Under the pieces are notes generated by a model. That model saw only the letters and a program-made list of their open reading frames with translations. It searched no databases and was not told the DNA's origin. A DNA stretch of 64,000 nucleotides from Nonomuraea glycinis. Its GTDB lineage: Bacteria > Actinomycetota > Actinomycetes > Streptosporangiales > Streptosporangiaceae. Positions 35,039 through 42,316 of this stretch are shown here, one piece after another (the first letter of the stretch is position 1; every line of letters starts with the position of its first letter). The stretch covers positions 124,001 through 188,000 of the forward strand of contig NZ_BMNK01000020.1 of assembly GCF_014646515.1 (NCBI RefSeq). The letters are read 5' to 3'. Made by a program: the position numbers and the translations under genes.

Positions 35039-36373
35039 ATGTCTGCCATGTCGGAAGTTGTCCCGTTGCCGTCGTTCGGCGAAGTGTTCTTCGATGCCCG
35101 AGGCCAGGAGCGGTGCCTCCGGGTCACCTGGCATGAGGGCACCCTGGTCCTCAGCCTGTGGCGGGGAGAGATGTGCACCGCGAGCTTCCGCATGCCGATG
35201 AATGATGTCGGCCGGTTGCTCGACACCCTCGACGAGGGGTTCACCGAGGCCTCCGGTGACCAGCCCGCCATGCCCGACCAGGAGGCCGGCACCGAGGTGA
35301 TCCCCGGCACCGGCCAGTATCAGCGCCCGCCGAACCCGGTGCAGCCGCCGCCGCAGGACGAGCGGCCCACCGCCGCGCTCGCGCCCAACGACGTGCTGGT
35401 GGCCCGGGGCACCCCCACGCCGCCCCACCAGGACAAGCTGGTGGCCTCCTACAGTGAGACGACCCCGCCCAGGGGCACGGCCATCCCGCAGCGCCAGCCC
35501 TTCACCGGTCCTCAGTACGCCGACCAGGGCGGTGCCGACGGCTTCGGCGCCCCGCAGCCGTTCGCCGACCCGAGCCCCGATCCCTTCTCCGGGCCGCAGT
35601 ACACCGACAGCGGCTACAGCGACCCGCTCTCCGGGCCGCAGTACGTCCAGCAGCCGCCCCCCGCCGAGCCCTTCACCGGCCCTCAGTACGTCGAGGAGCG
35701 CCAGACGGGCACGGGCGGGCCCGTCTACCAGATGCCGGATGACAGGCGGCGCCAGGCGCCTCTGACGACCGACCCGCTCGGTTTCCCCTCCCAGGCCGCC
35801 GAGCCCTACCACTCCGGCGAGACCTACGCCGCCCCCCGGCCGGAGCCGTTCCCGTCCAGGCAGCCCGACCCGTACAGCGCGCAGGACCCTTACGGCGGTC
35901 AGGACTCCTACAGCGGTCAGGACGCGTACGGCGGCCAGGACTCCTACGGCGGCCAGGACTCCTACGGCGGTCAGGGCCACTACCGGCAGCAGCCGCCCCC
36001 GCAGAGTCAGCCCCCGCAGAGTCAGCCCCTGCAGAGCCCGCCGCCCGCCGGTCCGGCCGCGACGCCCGGTCTCGGCACCCCGATGCACGGCATCCCGGGC
36101 GCGGGCCGGCGTCAGGACCCGTTCCTCGGCAGCCCGGAGGCCACGTACGGGCAGAGTCCGTCCTACGGCCAGGACCACTACGGCCAGGCGGACGGCCGGA
36201 CCCCGCCCAACCCGGTGGACCCGCTGCTGGCGCTGGGCCAGCAGCCCGACCCCTACCGGGGCCCCGACGCGGACCTGAACCACCCCTACGTGGGCGACCC
36301 GATGTTCTCCACCGGCGAGCGGCTCCGCCCCGACCAGCAGTACGACGACCGGGGCGACCGCCGCGAGTGGTGA
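35039..36373 (+). CDS. Repeat-rich disordered protein with small conserved N-terminal domain
   Basis: A 444-aa protein. Residues 1-65 form a compact domain (PLPSFGEVFFDARGQERCLR ... VGRLLDTLDEG); I believe similar N-termini occur in other actinomycetes. The rest is proline/glutamine/tyrosine-rich and low complexity: three to four PF[TS]GPQY units around residues 155-220, and GGQDSYGGQ-type repeats around 280-315. No signal or membrane helix. Such tails often mediate assembly or scaffolding, which is inference. Starts at 35039 or 35048, with no clear ribosome site. Divergent from the helicase. Confidence 0.75.
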   Translation: MSAMSEVVPLPSFGEVFFDARGQERCLRVTWHEGTLVLSLWRGEMCTASFRMPMNDVGRLLDTLDEGFTEASGDQPAMPDQEAGTEVIPGTGQYQRPPNPVQPPPQDERPTAALAPNDVLVARGTPTPPHQDKLVASYSETTPPRGTAIPQRQPFTGPQYADQGGADGFGAPQPFADPSPDPFSGPQYTDSGYSDPLSGPQYVQQPPPAEPFTGPQYVEERQTGTGGPVYQMPDDRRRQAPLTTDPLGFPSQAAEPYHSGETYAAPRPEPFPSRQPDPYSAQDPYGGQDSYSGQDAYGGQDSYGGQDSYGGQGHYRQQPPPQSQPPQSQPLQSPPPAGPAATPGLGTPMHGIPGAGRRQDPFLGSPEATYGQSPSYGQDHYGQADGRTPPNPVDPLLALGQQPDPYRGPDADLNHPYVGDPMFSTGERLRPDQQYDDRGDRREW

Positions 36374-36383
36374 TGCCCGCGTG

Positions 36384-36641
36384 TCAGCCCATCGCGCTGT
36401 CGACGAAGCACCACCGCCAGGCCTCGTTGGGCTCGAACGACTGCACCACCGGATGCCCCGTGGCGCGGTAGTGCCCGGTCGCGTGCTTGGCGGGCGAGGA
36501 GTCGCAGCACCCGATGTGACCGCACTCCAGGCAGCGCCGCAGGTGCACCCACCGGCCACCGGCGGCCAGGCACTCCTCACACCCCTCCGGAGTCCGCGCC
36601 GCAGGGTCGTCCGCCTGGGAAAGATGCTCACACATAGCCAT
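36384..36641 (-). CDS. UBP-type zinc finger protein
   Basis: An 85-aa protein that is almost entirely one UBP (ubiquitin-hydrolase type) zinc finger: CEHL, CEECL, RRCLECGHIGCCDS, KHATGHYRATGHPVVQSFE supply the Cys/His ligands. In eukaryotes the domain binds ubiquitin C-termini; the bacterial stand-alone version is common in actinomycetes, with unknown partner. ATG 36641 with TAGGAT 7 nt upstream, a near-leaderless pattern. Confidence 0.88.
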   Translation of the reverse strand: MAMCEHLSQADDPAARTPEGCEECLAAGGRWVHLRRCLECGHIGCCDSSPAKHATGHYRATGHPVVQSFEPNEAWRWCFVDSAMG

Positions 36642-36741
36642 GGCATCGATCCTAGAACGCCCGCCGGGCCGGGTTCGGCAGGCCCATGTTCCACGCGGTT
36701 TCAGCGCCTCGGGGCGCTTGAGCGTTGGGTAGGGTCGGGTC

Positions 36742-37131
36742 ATGCGTTGCCTTCATACCCGGTTCGCGTCCCTTGCCGCCCTCTCCGCGTTCGTGCTCGT
36801 CACCGGATGCTCCGAGGTCAACTCCACCATCGACAAGGCTCAGGCCTGCCTGGAGGCACCGAAGATCGTCGCTGAGCTGACGGGCCAGCTCGCCAGCCTG
36901 GCCAACGACCCACAGGCCATGGAGAAGGCGCTCGACGACACGGCCGCCAAGCTCAACGACGTCGCCGACCAGGCCGCCAACACCACGATCAAGCAGGCCT
37001 CCGACGACCTGGCCGCCACCCTGTCCGGCATCAACGTGCAGAGCGTCAACGACGTGGTCGACGCCACCCAGAAGGTGGGCACGGACACGGCCGCCTACGT
37101 GGAGAAGGTCGCCCAGGCCTGCACAGGTTAA
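36742..37131 (+). CDS. Small lipoprotein, helical
   Basis: A 129-aa lipoprotein: signal FASLAALSAFVLVTGC with lipobox LVTGC, cysteine at residue 23. The mature part is predicted almost fully alpha-helical, with Ala/Asp/Thr-rich heptads (DDTAAKLNDVADQAANT). ATG 36742 has TAGGGT exactly at -12 to -7, so leaderless. Function unknown. The tnpB element lies only about 7 bp after its stop codon, so the insertion spared the coding region. Confidence 0.75.
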   Translation: MRCLHTRFASLAALSAFVLVTGCSEVNSTIDKAQACLEAPKIVAELTGQLASLANDPQAMEKALDDTAAKLNDVADQAANTTIKQASDDLAATLSGINVQSVNDVVDATQKVGTDTAAYVEKVAQACTG

Positions 37132-37136
37132 TCCGT

Positions 37137-38522
37137 TCACTGAGTTTCGAGGGTTCTCAGTGATTCGCCCGGTGCGGGCGAAGGTCCTCCTCTGATCCGG
37201 GCAGTGGGTGCCCGGTGCGGGGTTGACGTTTCACGGCCACCTGCCCCGCCAGGCGGGGTCTTACGGTCGGCTCCACGTCCGTTTATGGTCTCCGGGCCAC
37301 TCCCGGCGACCGTACGCTCCACCAGCGAGGCGAGGTTGCGCGCGGCGTTCTCGTCACGGTCCATCGACAGACCGCACCCCTCACACACGTAGGTACGCAC
37401 CCGCAGCGGCAGTTTGGCTTTCACCGCACCGCAGGATGAACACGTCTTGGAGGAGGGGAACCAGCGGCTCGCCACCACCAACCGGCCGCCGTGCCAGCCG
37501 GTCTTGTAGGCGAGCTGGCGGCGGATCTCACCGAAGCCCGCGTCGGAGACGGCGCGGGCCAGCCGCCGGTTGCGGACCATCCCCGCCACGTGCAGGTCCT
37601 CCACCACGATGGTGCCGTACGTCCGGGCCAGGCTCGTAGTCAACTTGTGGATGCCGTCACGGCGCAACGCCGCCACCCGATACTCCACCCGGTTGCGAGC
37701 AGCGTTCGCCCGCAACCACCGCTGCGACGGCCGCTGGCTGGTGCGCCGGTCCGGGCCGCGTTTGCGGGAAACCGCCCGCGACAGACGGCGCAGCTTACGC
37801 GCGGCCGTTGTCAGATGGCGGGGGTTGGCGACCGGGGGGCATCCGTCAGAGAAGACCGCCAGCGTCTTGACGCCGAGGTCCACCCCGATCACCGCGTCCG
37901 GCCGGGCAGGTGCGGCCACCGCTCGTTCGGTGTGCACGGTGAAGCTGACGTGCCAGCGGCCCTCCTGCCACCGCACCGTCGCCGAGGCGATCCGCGCCCC
38001 GCCCCCGGCGAGCAGGCGGGCGAGTTTGCCGACCGGTTCGCAGGTTTTGATCCGGCCCAGCACCGGCAGGATCACGTGGGTGTGGCCGTCCAGCCGGATC
38101 GTGCCGGTGGTGAACCGCACCGACCGGGCGGCGCGGCGTTTGGTCTTGAACCGGGGAAACCCTATATTCGGGCCTTTGCGCGTGCCCTGCTTGGAGTCGC
38201 GCCAGTTCGCGAGGGCGTCGGCCAGGCGGGCCAGCCCGCACGCGTAGGCCTCCTTGGAGTTGTCCGCCCACCACGGGGCGATCTCGTCTTTGATCTGGTT
38301 CCAGCGTTTGCGCAGGCTGTACATCGACCAGGACAGGGCCGGGGTGAGCTGGTCGTCGGGGATGCCGTAGGAGCGTTCGGCCTCCCGCTGCGCCAGATTC
38401 GCCTTCACCTGCGCCAGGCCCCAGTTGAACGCCACCCGCACCGCCCCGCAATGCGACACCAGCGCGGCGACCTGGCGCGCGGTGGGGTCCAACGCGAAAC
38501 GGTATGCCTGCACGACCCGCAC
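37137..38522 (-). CDS. tnpB: TnpB, RNA-guided nuclease of an IS605-type element
   Basis: A 461-aa TnpB. RuvC-type catalytic residues are present: Asp in GVDLGVKTLAV, Glu in VVEDLHVAGM, Asp in MDRDENAARN. The zinc ribbon CSSCGAVK ... CEGCG is intact between the second and third. The N-terminal helix-turn-helix/wedge part begins VQAYRFALDPTARQ. I start at GTG 38522, 6 nt after GGGGGAGGAG. The C-terminal 60 residues are low-complexity and overlap the expected right-end RNA. All catalytic parts look functional. TnpB proteins are known to cut DNA next to a TAM using a right-end omega RNA. Confidence 0.92.
   Translation of the reverse strand: MRVVQAYRFALDPTARQVAALVSHCGAVRVAFNWGLAQVKANLAQREAERSYGIPDDQLTPALSWSMYSLRKRWNQIKDEIAPWWADNSKEAYACGLARLADALANWRDSKQGTRKGPNIGFPRFKTKRRAARSVRFTTGTIRLDGHTHVILPVLGRIKTCEPVGKLARLLAGGGARIASATVRWQEGRWHVSFTVHTERAVAAPARPDAVIGVDLGVKTLAVFSDGCPPVANPRHLTTAARKLRRLSRAVSRKRGPDRRTSQRPSQRWLRANAARNRVEYRVAALRRDGIHKLTTSLARTYGTIVVEDLHVAGMVRNRRLARAVSDAGFGEIRRQLAYKTGWHGGRLVVASRWFPSSKTCSSCGAVKAKLPLRVRTYVCEGCGLSMDRDENAARNLASLVERTVAGSGPETINGRGADRKTPPGGAGGRETSTPHRAPTARIRGGPSPAPGESLRTLETQ
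37138..37330 (-). ncRNA. Possible omega RNA at the tnpB 3' end
   Basis: In known IS605 TnpB systems the guide-scaffold RNA comes from the element's right end, overlapping the tnpB 3' end, with the guide starting just beyond the terminal hairpin. Here the hairpin at 37138-37162 and the GC-rich preceding 170 bp are in the right place. The guide would then be read leftward from about 37137 toward the lipoprotein gene end. Position is by analogy only. Confidence 0.3.
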
Positions 38523-38823
38523 GACGATCTCCTCCCCCACATTCGAGAGTTTGCGCGAATGACTCTACCAGCATGACCGTACGTTGAGTAATTCTTTGCA
38601 TGCTCAACGTGACGGCGAAGGGTGGGGCAGACCGCACCTCCCAGAGGCGGCGCCAAGTCGCAGACCTCTACGGCGCTTCGTCATGCCGTCCACCAGCTCG
38701 CAGGCCACTGAGCCGACCCCGATCGCCACGTGACAGACCGCGATCGCGCTAGAGAAACCAGATGAAGACTGACGAACACTGATATGAACCACAGCGGTCA
38801 TCAACCCCATATCTCTAGGGAGA
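38523..38823. other. Intergenic: element left end and DUF202 promoter region
   Basis: About 300 bp without a gene. It holds the tnpB upstream region, the left-end hairpin at 38581-38610, about 150 bp of featureless GC-rich sequence, and a lower-GC stretch (38750-38823) before the DUF202 operon with TATCTC/TAGGGA boxes close to the ATG. No operator recognised. Confidence 0.4.
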
Positions 38824-39174
38824 ATGGCTGCGAAATACCGTTCTCTCATGGAGCCCGACCCGCGTTTCACTCTCGCCAACGAACGCACCTTCCTCACCTG
38901 GCTGAGCACCTCCCTGGCGCTCAGCGCGGGTGGGGTGGCCATGGCGGCGGTGCCCGCCGACGTGTTCGTCCCCTGGTTGCGCACCACGCTCGCCGTCGTC
39001 CTCGTCACGCTCTCCGCGCTGGCCGCGGGCATGGCCTATCCGCGCTGGCGCAGCATCCAGCGCGCGCTGCGCCAGCAGACCTCCCTCCCGCCGCCCGCGC
39101 TGGCGCCCATCTTCGGCTTCGGCGTCGCCGCCGTGGCCGTGCTGGCCCTGGTGCTCATCCTGCTGGCGGCCTAG
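38824..39174 (+). CDS. DUF202 membrane protein (YidH-like)
   Basis: A 116-aa integral membrane protein. The cytosolic start DPRFTLANERTFLTWLST is the DUF202/YidH signature. Three helices follow: residues about 22-40, 50-68 and 92-115. ATG 38848 is an alternative start. Two bp after its stop region comes a second DUF202 gene, and DUF202 proteins are often encoded in such pairs. Function unknown. Confidence 0.85.
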   Translation: MAAKYRSLMEPDPRFTLANERTFLTWLSTSLALSAGGVAMAAVPADVFVPWLRTTLAVVLVTLSALAAGMAYPRWRSIQRALRQQTSLPPPALAPIFGFGVAAVAVLALVLILLAA

Positions 39175-39176
39175 AG

Positions 39177-39506
39177 ATGTCGCAGGAGGTCTGGGACACG
39201 GGGCTGCAGAGCGAGCGGACCCGGCTGGCCTGGGTGCGCACCGCGGTGACGCTGGCCACCGGCGGCCTGGGAGGCGCCGGACTGGCGGCGGGCGCCGGCC
39301 TGCCCCCGCCGGCCGTCGCCGGCTTCGCGCTGGCCGCCCTGTGCGGCGCGGTCCTGCTGATCAGGACGGGGGCACGGTTCCGCCGTGCGCAGCGCGCCCT
39401 GCACGCGGGCACGCCGCTGAACAACGGGCTGGACGCGCTGTTCGCCTGGCTCGGCACGCTCGCGGTGGTCGCGGGCGCGCTCGTCCTCGTCCTGACCGTC
39501 CGATGA
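39177..39506 (+). CDS. DUF202 membrane protein, second copy
   Basis: A 109-aa protein. It has the DUF202 motif GLQSERTRLAWVRTAVTLATG and three helices. ATG at 39177, immediately after the first DUF202 stop (39172-39174), so coupled. Shorter N-terminus than its neighbour. The 23-bp tandem repeats begin right after its stop codon. Confidence 0.85.
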   Translation: MSQEVWDTGLQSERTRLAWVRTAVTLATGGLGGAGLAAGAGLPPPAVAGFALAALCGAVLLIRTGARFRRAQRALHAGTPLNNGLDALFAWLGTLAVVAGALVLVLTVR

Positions 39507-39508
39507 CC

Positions 39509-39590
39509 GCGGACCTGAGTCGCGCTGGGTTGCGGACCTGAGGAAAACTGGGTTGCGGACCTGAGGAAAGCTGGGTTGCGGACCTGAGGA
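39509..39590. repeat. 23-bp tandem repeat, 3 copies plus partial
   Basis: Units GCGGACCTGAG plus 12 bp at 39509-39531, 39532-39554, 39555-39577 and a partial copy to 39590. The first starts 3 bp after the TGA of the DUF202 gene. Each unit has CTGAGG; the array ends about 35 bp before the next gene and may be read into its leader. Confidence 0.88.
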
Positions 39591-39626
39591 AAGAGGGCGG
39601 ACACTCGAAAGTGAGGAGGTGACCTC

Positions 39627-39938
39627 ATGAGACAAGATCACCGGACCCTGCCCTTCGAGTGCCGCAGTTGTATGCACGTCTGGGAAGAGGACTATCTCGT
39701 CAGGCTCGTCGACGCCCGTGACGGCACCGAGACCGAGATCTGGCTGCAGGGTGGTGTGCCCGTGCCGCCGCCCTCGTCGAACGTCGTCTGCCCGCGGTGC
39801 GGCTGCCAGCAGACGGCCATGTTCCCGGCCGGCTATCTCGCCCGCCATCCCGAGCTGATCCCGGCCGAGTCGCGCCCCGCCGACGACACTCCGCTGCGCA
39901 GCCCGGTCCCGGCCCGGAACCGCTGGCTCCCGGCCTGA
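39627..39938 (+). CDS. Small zinc-ribbon protein A
   Basis: A 103-aa protein with a four-cysteine zinc ribbon: FECRSCMHVW (CxxC) and VVCPRCGCQQT (CxxCxC). Between them lies a conserved EIWLQGGVPVPPP strand. GAGGAGG at 7 nt before the ATG is a strong ribosome site. A paralogue follows at 40051 with the same layout. Soluble, function unknown; such ribbons may bind nucleic acid or protein. Confidence 0.75.
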   Translation: MRQDHRTLPFECRSCMHVWEEDYLVRLVDARDGTETEIWLQGGVPVPPPSSNVVCPRCGCQQTAMFPAGYLARHPELIPAESRPADDTPLRSPVPARNRWLPA

Positions 39939-40050
39939 CACTGATAGTGACCTTTTAGTAACTCATGGTCGCACAAGGCCGCCCTTGTAGATATGTGGCA
40001 CCGCGCGCACACTCGGTGGCGGTGGCGATCCCTGATCCGGGGGTGATCTT

Positions 40051-40470
40051 GTGCGCGACGAACTCGACACGCATCAGCTCTGGCCGTACGCATGCCTGTG
40101 CTGCCGACACGTCTGGGAGGTGCAATACACCGTCCGGCGGCTGAGCGGAACCCGCGGCCGCGAGGGCGAGATCTGGCTGAGCAACGGCGTGGCCGTGCAG
40201 CCGCCCTGGTCGGACAGCGTCTGCCCGCGGTGCGGCTGCCAGCAGACGACCTCGTTCCCGCCCGGCTACCTCAGCCGGCACCCGGAGCTGGTGCCCGCGC
40301 CTGAGCCGGTGCCCGAGGTGCGGATCCCCGTGATCCCCGCCCAGGCGGGGCGGGTGCCCGCGCCGCGGGCACCGCGGGCCCGGCTGATGCTCGCCCTGGG
40401 TCTGCCGCTGGTGGTGGCCGTGGGGTACGAGCTCTACCGGGTGATGGCGGCGGTGGCCTTCCCCCACTGA
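40051..40470 (+). CDS. Small zinc-ribbon protein B with C-terminal membrane helix
   Basis: A 139-aa paralogue of the protein at 39627: YACLCCRHVWEVQY, GEIWLSNGVAVQPPW, SVCPRCGCQQTTSFPPGYLSRHPEL. It adds a linker and a C-terminal helix (LMLALGLPLVVAVGYELY), so it is probably tail-anchored. GTG start with GGGGGTGA upstream. Clearly a local gene duplication followed by acquisition or loss of the anchor. Confidence 0.75.
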   Translation: MRDELDTHQLWPYACLCCRHVWEVQYTVRRLSGTRGREGEIWLSNGVAVQPPWSDSVCPRCGCQQTTSFPPGYLSRHPELVPAPEPVPEVRIPVIPAQAGRVPAPRAPRARLMLALGLPLVVAVGYELYRVMAAVAFPH

Positions 40471-40471
40471 C

Positions 40472-42316
40472 TCAGCTGAGACTGTCCTGCCAGGCCTGGT
40501 GCAGGTCGGCGAAGCGGCCCGAGGCGGTGATCAGATCGCCGGGCGGCCCGTCCTCGACGATCTCGCCCCGCTCCATGACCAGCACCCGGTCGGCGATCTC
40601 CACGGTGGACAGCCGGTGCGCGATGATCAGCGCCGTACGGTCCGACAGGATCGTGCGCAGCGCGCGCTGGACCAGCCGCTCGCTGGGCACGTCCAGGCTG
40701 GAGGTGGCCTCGTCCAGGATCAGCACCGCGGGGTCGGCCAGGAACGCCCTGGCGAAGGCGACGAGCTGGCGCTGCCCCGCCGAAATCCGGCCGCCGCGCT
40801 TGCCCACCTCGGTCCGGTAGCCGTCGGGCAGCACCGAGATGAACTCGTGCGCGCCGATCGCCCTGGCCGCCTCCCGCACCTCCCGTTCGGTGGCGTCCGG
40901 CCTGCCGAACGTGATGTTGTCCATGACCGTGCCGCTGAACAGGAAGTTCTCCTGCGTCACCATGACCACGGCGGCGCGCAGCGTCGCCTCGTCCAGGGAG
41001 CGCAGGTCGACGCCGTCCAGCAGCACCCGTCCGGCCGTCGGGTCGTAGAAGCGGGTGATGAGCTTGGCCAGTGTCGTCTTGCCGGCCCCGGTGGAGCCGA
41101 CCAGCGCCACGCTCTGGCCCGCCGGGATCGTCAGGTCCAGGCCCGGCAGGATCGGCATCTCCTCCACATAGGCGAACCTGACGCCCTCGAACCGCACCGT
41201 TCCGCGCGGCGCGGGCAGCGGGGTGGGCTCGCGCGGCTCCGGCACCACCGGCTCCTCCTCCAGCACGCCCGACAGCTTCTCCAGGGCCGCGCTGGCGGAC
41301 TGCAGCGTGTTGTAGAACTGGCTGATCTCCTGCATGGGTTCGTAGAACCCGCGCAGATAGAGCAGGAAGGCGGTCAGGACGCCGACCGTGACCTCGCCGT
41401 GGAAGGCCAGCCAGCCGCCGTAGAAGAGCACGCCCGCTACCGTGACGTTGCCGATCAGCTTGATGCCCGGCATGAAGATCGCGATGAGCTTCATGGCCCG
41501 GACGTTGGCGTCCCGGTAGTCGTCGTTCAGCTCCTTGAAGATCTCCTGGTTACGCGGCTCCCTGCGGAAGGCCTGCACCGCGCGGATGCCGGTCATCGAC
41601 TCCACGAAGTGCACGATGACCAGCGCCACCGTCTCTCTGGTGCGCCGGTAGACGATCGCCGACTGCCGCCTGAACCACCGGGTGAACAGCAGCAGCAGCG
41701 GCAGCGGGATCAACGCCACCAGCCCGAGGTGGACGTCCAGCACCAGCAGCAGCGCGGCCGTGCCGAACATCGTCAGCACCGCGGTGACCAGGCCGTCGAA
41801 GCCGGAGTTCAGCAGCTCGGCGATGGCCTCGATGTCGGAGGTGAGCCGGGAGATGACCCGCCCGGAGGTGTACTTCTCATGGAAGCTCAGCGACAGCCGC
41901 TGGAAGTGGTCGAACACCCGCCTGCGCAGCTCCAGCAGGATGTCCTGGCCGATCCGGCCCGACATGGTGAGGAACGCCTGCCGGGTGAGCGCCTGGGTGA
42001 CGGCCGCGGCGAGGATGACGCCCACCACGGTGAGCAGGGTGCCGGGTCCGGTGCCGCGCAGCATCGGCGGGATGCCCTCGTCGATGCCCACCTTGACCAG
42101 GTAGGGGATGGCGAGCCCGGCCGCGTTGGAGACGACGATGACCGCGGTGAGCAGCGCGATGGCCTTGCGGTGCGGGGTGAGCAGGTCGCCGAGCAGCCTG
42201 CGGGAGCGTACCCGCAGCAGTCCGCTGACCTTGTCCGACAGCTCGTCCTGATCCTCGGAGGCCACCCCGCGCCACGAGCCGGTCGATGGGGTCGGGGTGG
42301 TCGTCGGGGTGGTCAA
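40472..42316 (-). CDS. ABC exporter half-transporter, catalytic NBD
   Basis: A 614-aa fused membrane/ATPase protein of the heterodimeric exporter class. Six helices occupy about residues 50-330; Walker A is GSTGAGKTT; Walker B with catalytic glutamate is VLILDEATSSLD; the signature is ISAGQ rather than LSGGQ. TTG start at 42316 with GGAAGGAG upstream, overlapping the previous stop (TTGA). Forms the second half of a pair with the upstream gene. Substrate unknown; drugs or lipids are typical. Confidence 0.9.
   Translation of the reverse strand: MTTPTTTPTPSTGSWRGVASEDQDELSDKVSGLLRVRSRRLLGDLLTPHRKAIALLTAVIVVSNAAGLAIPYLVKVGIDEGIPPMLRGTGPGTLLTVVGVILAAAVTQALTRQAFLTMSGRIGQDILLELRRRVFDHFQRLSLSFHEKYTSGRVISRLTSDIEAIAELLNSGFDGLVTAVLTMFGTAALLLVLDVHLGLVALIPLPLLLLFTRWFRRQSAIVYRRTRETVALVIVHFVESMTGIRAVQAFRREPRNQEIFKELNDDYRDANVRAMKLIAIFMPGIKLIGNVTVAGVLFYGGWLAFHGEVTVGVLTAFLLYLRGFYEPMQEISQFYNTLQSASAALEKLSGVLEEEPVVPEPREPTPLPAPRGTVRFEGVRFAYVEEMPILPGLDLTIPAGQSVALVGSTGAGKTTLAKLITRFYDPTAGRVLLDGVDLRSLDEATLRAAVVMVTQENFLFSGTVMDNITFGRPDATEREVREAARAIGAHEFISVLPDGYRTEVGKRGGRISAGQRQLVAFARAFLADPAVLILDEATSSLDVPSERLVQRALRTILSDRTALIIAHRLSTVEIADRVLVMERGEIVEDGPPGDLITASGRFADLHQAWQDSLS

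Larger units (their letters stand above)
37132..38610 (-). mobile_element. IS200/IS605-family solo tnpB element
   Basis: An element carrying tnpB without tnpA. Proposed right end: a 7-bp hairpin CACTGAG (37138-37144)/CTCAGTG (37156-37162) that overlaps the tnpB stop. Proposed left end: an 8-bp hairpin ACGTTGAG (38581-38588)/CTCAACGT (38603-38610). Subterminal hairpins rather than terminal inverted repeats are the rule in this family. Exact cleavage points cannot be set without an empty-site comparison. Being tnpA-less, it would need a transposase in trans. Confidence 0.6.

Noticed and set aside
38611..38760. Minus-strand open frame upstream of tnpB
   Set aside because: No ribosome site, no recognisable domain, and it runs through the DUF202 promoter.
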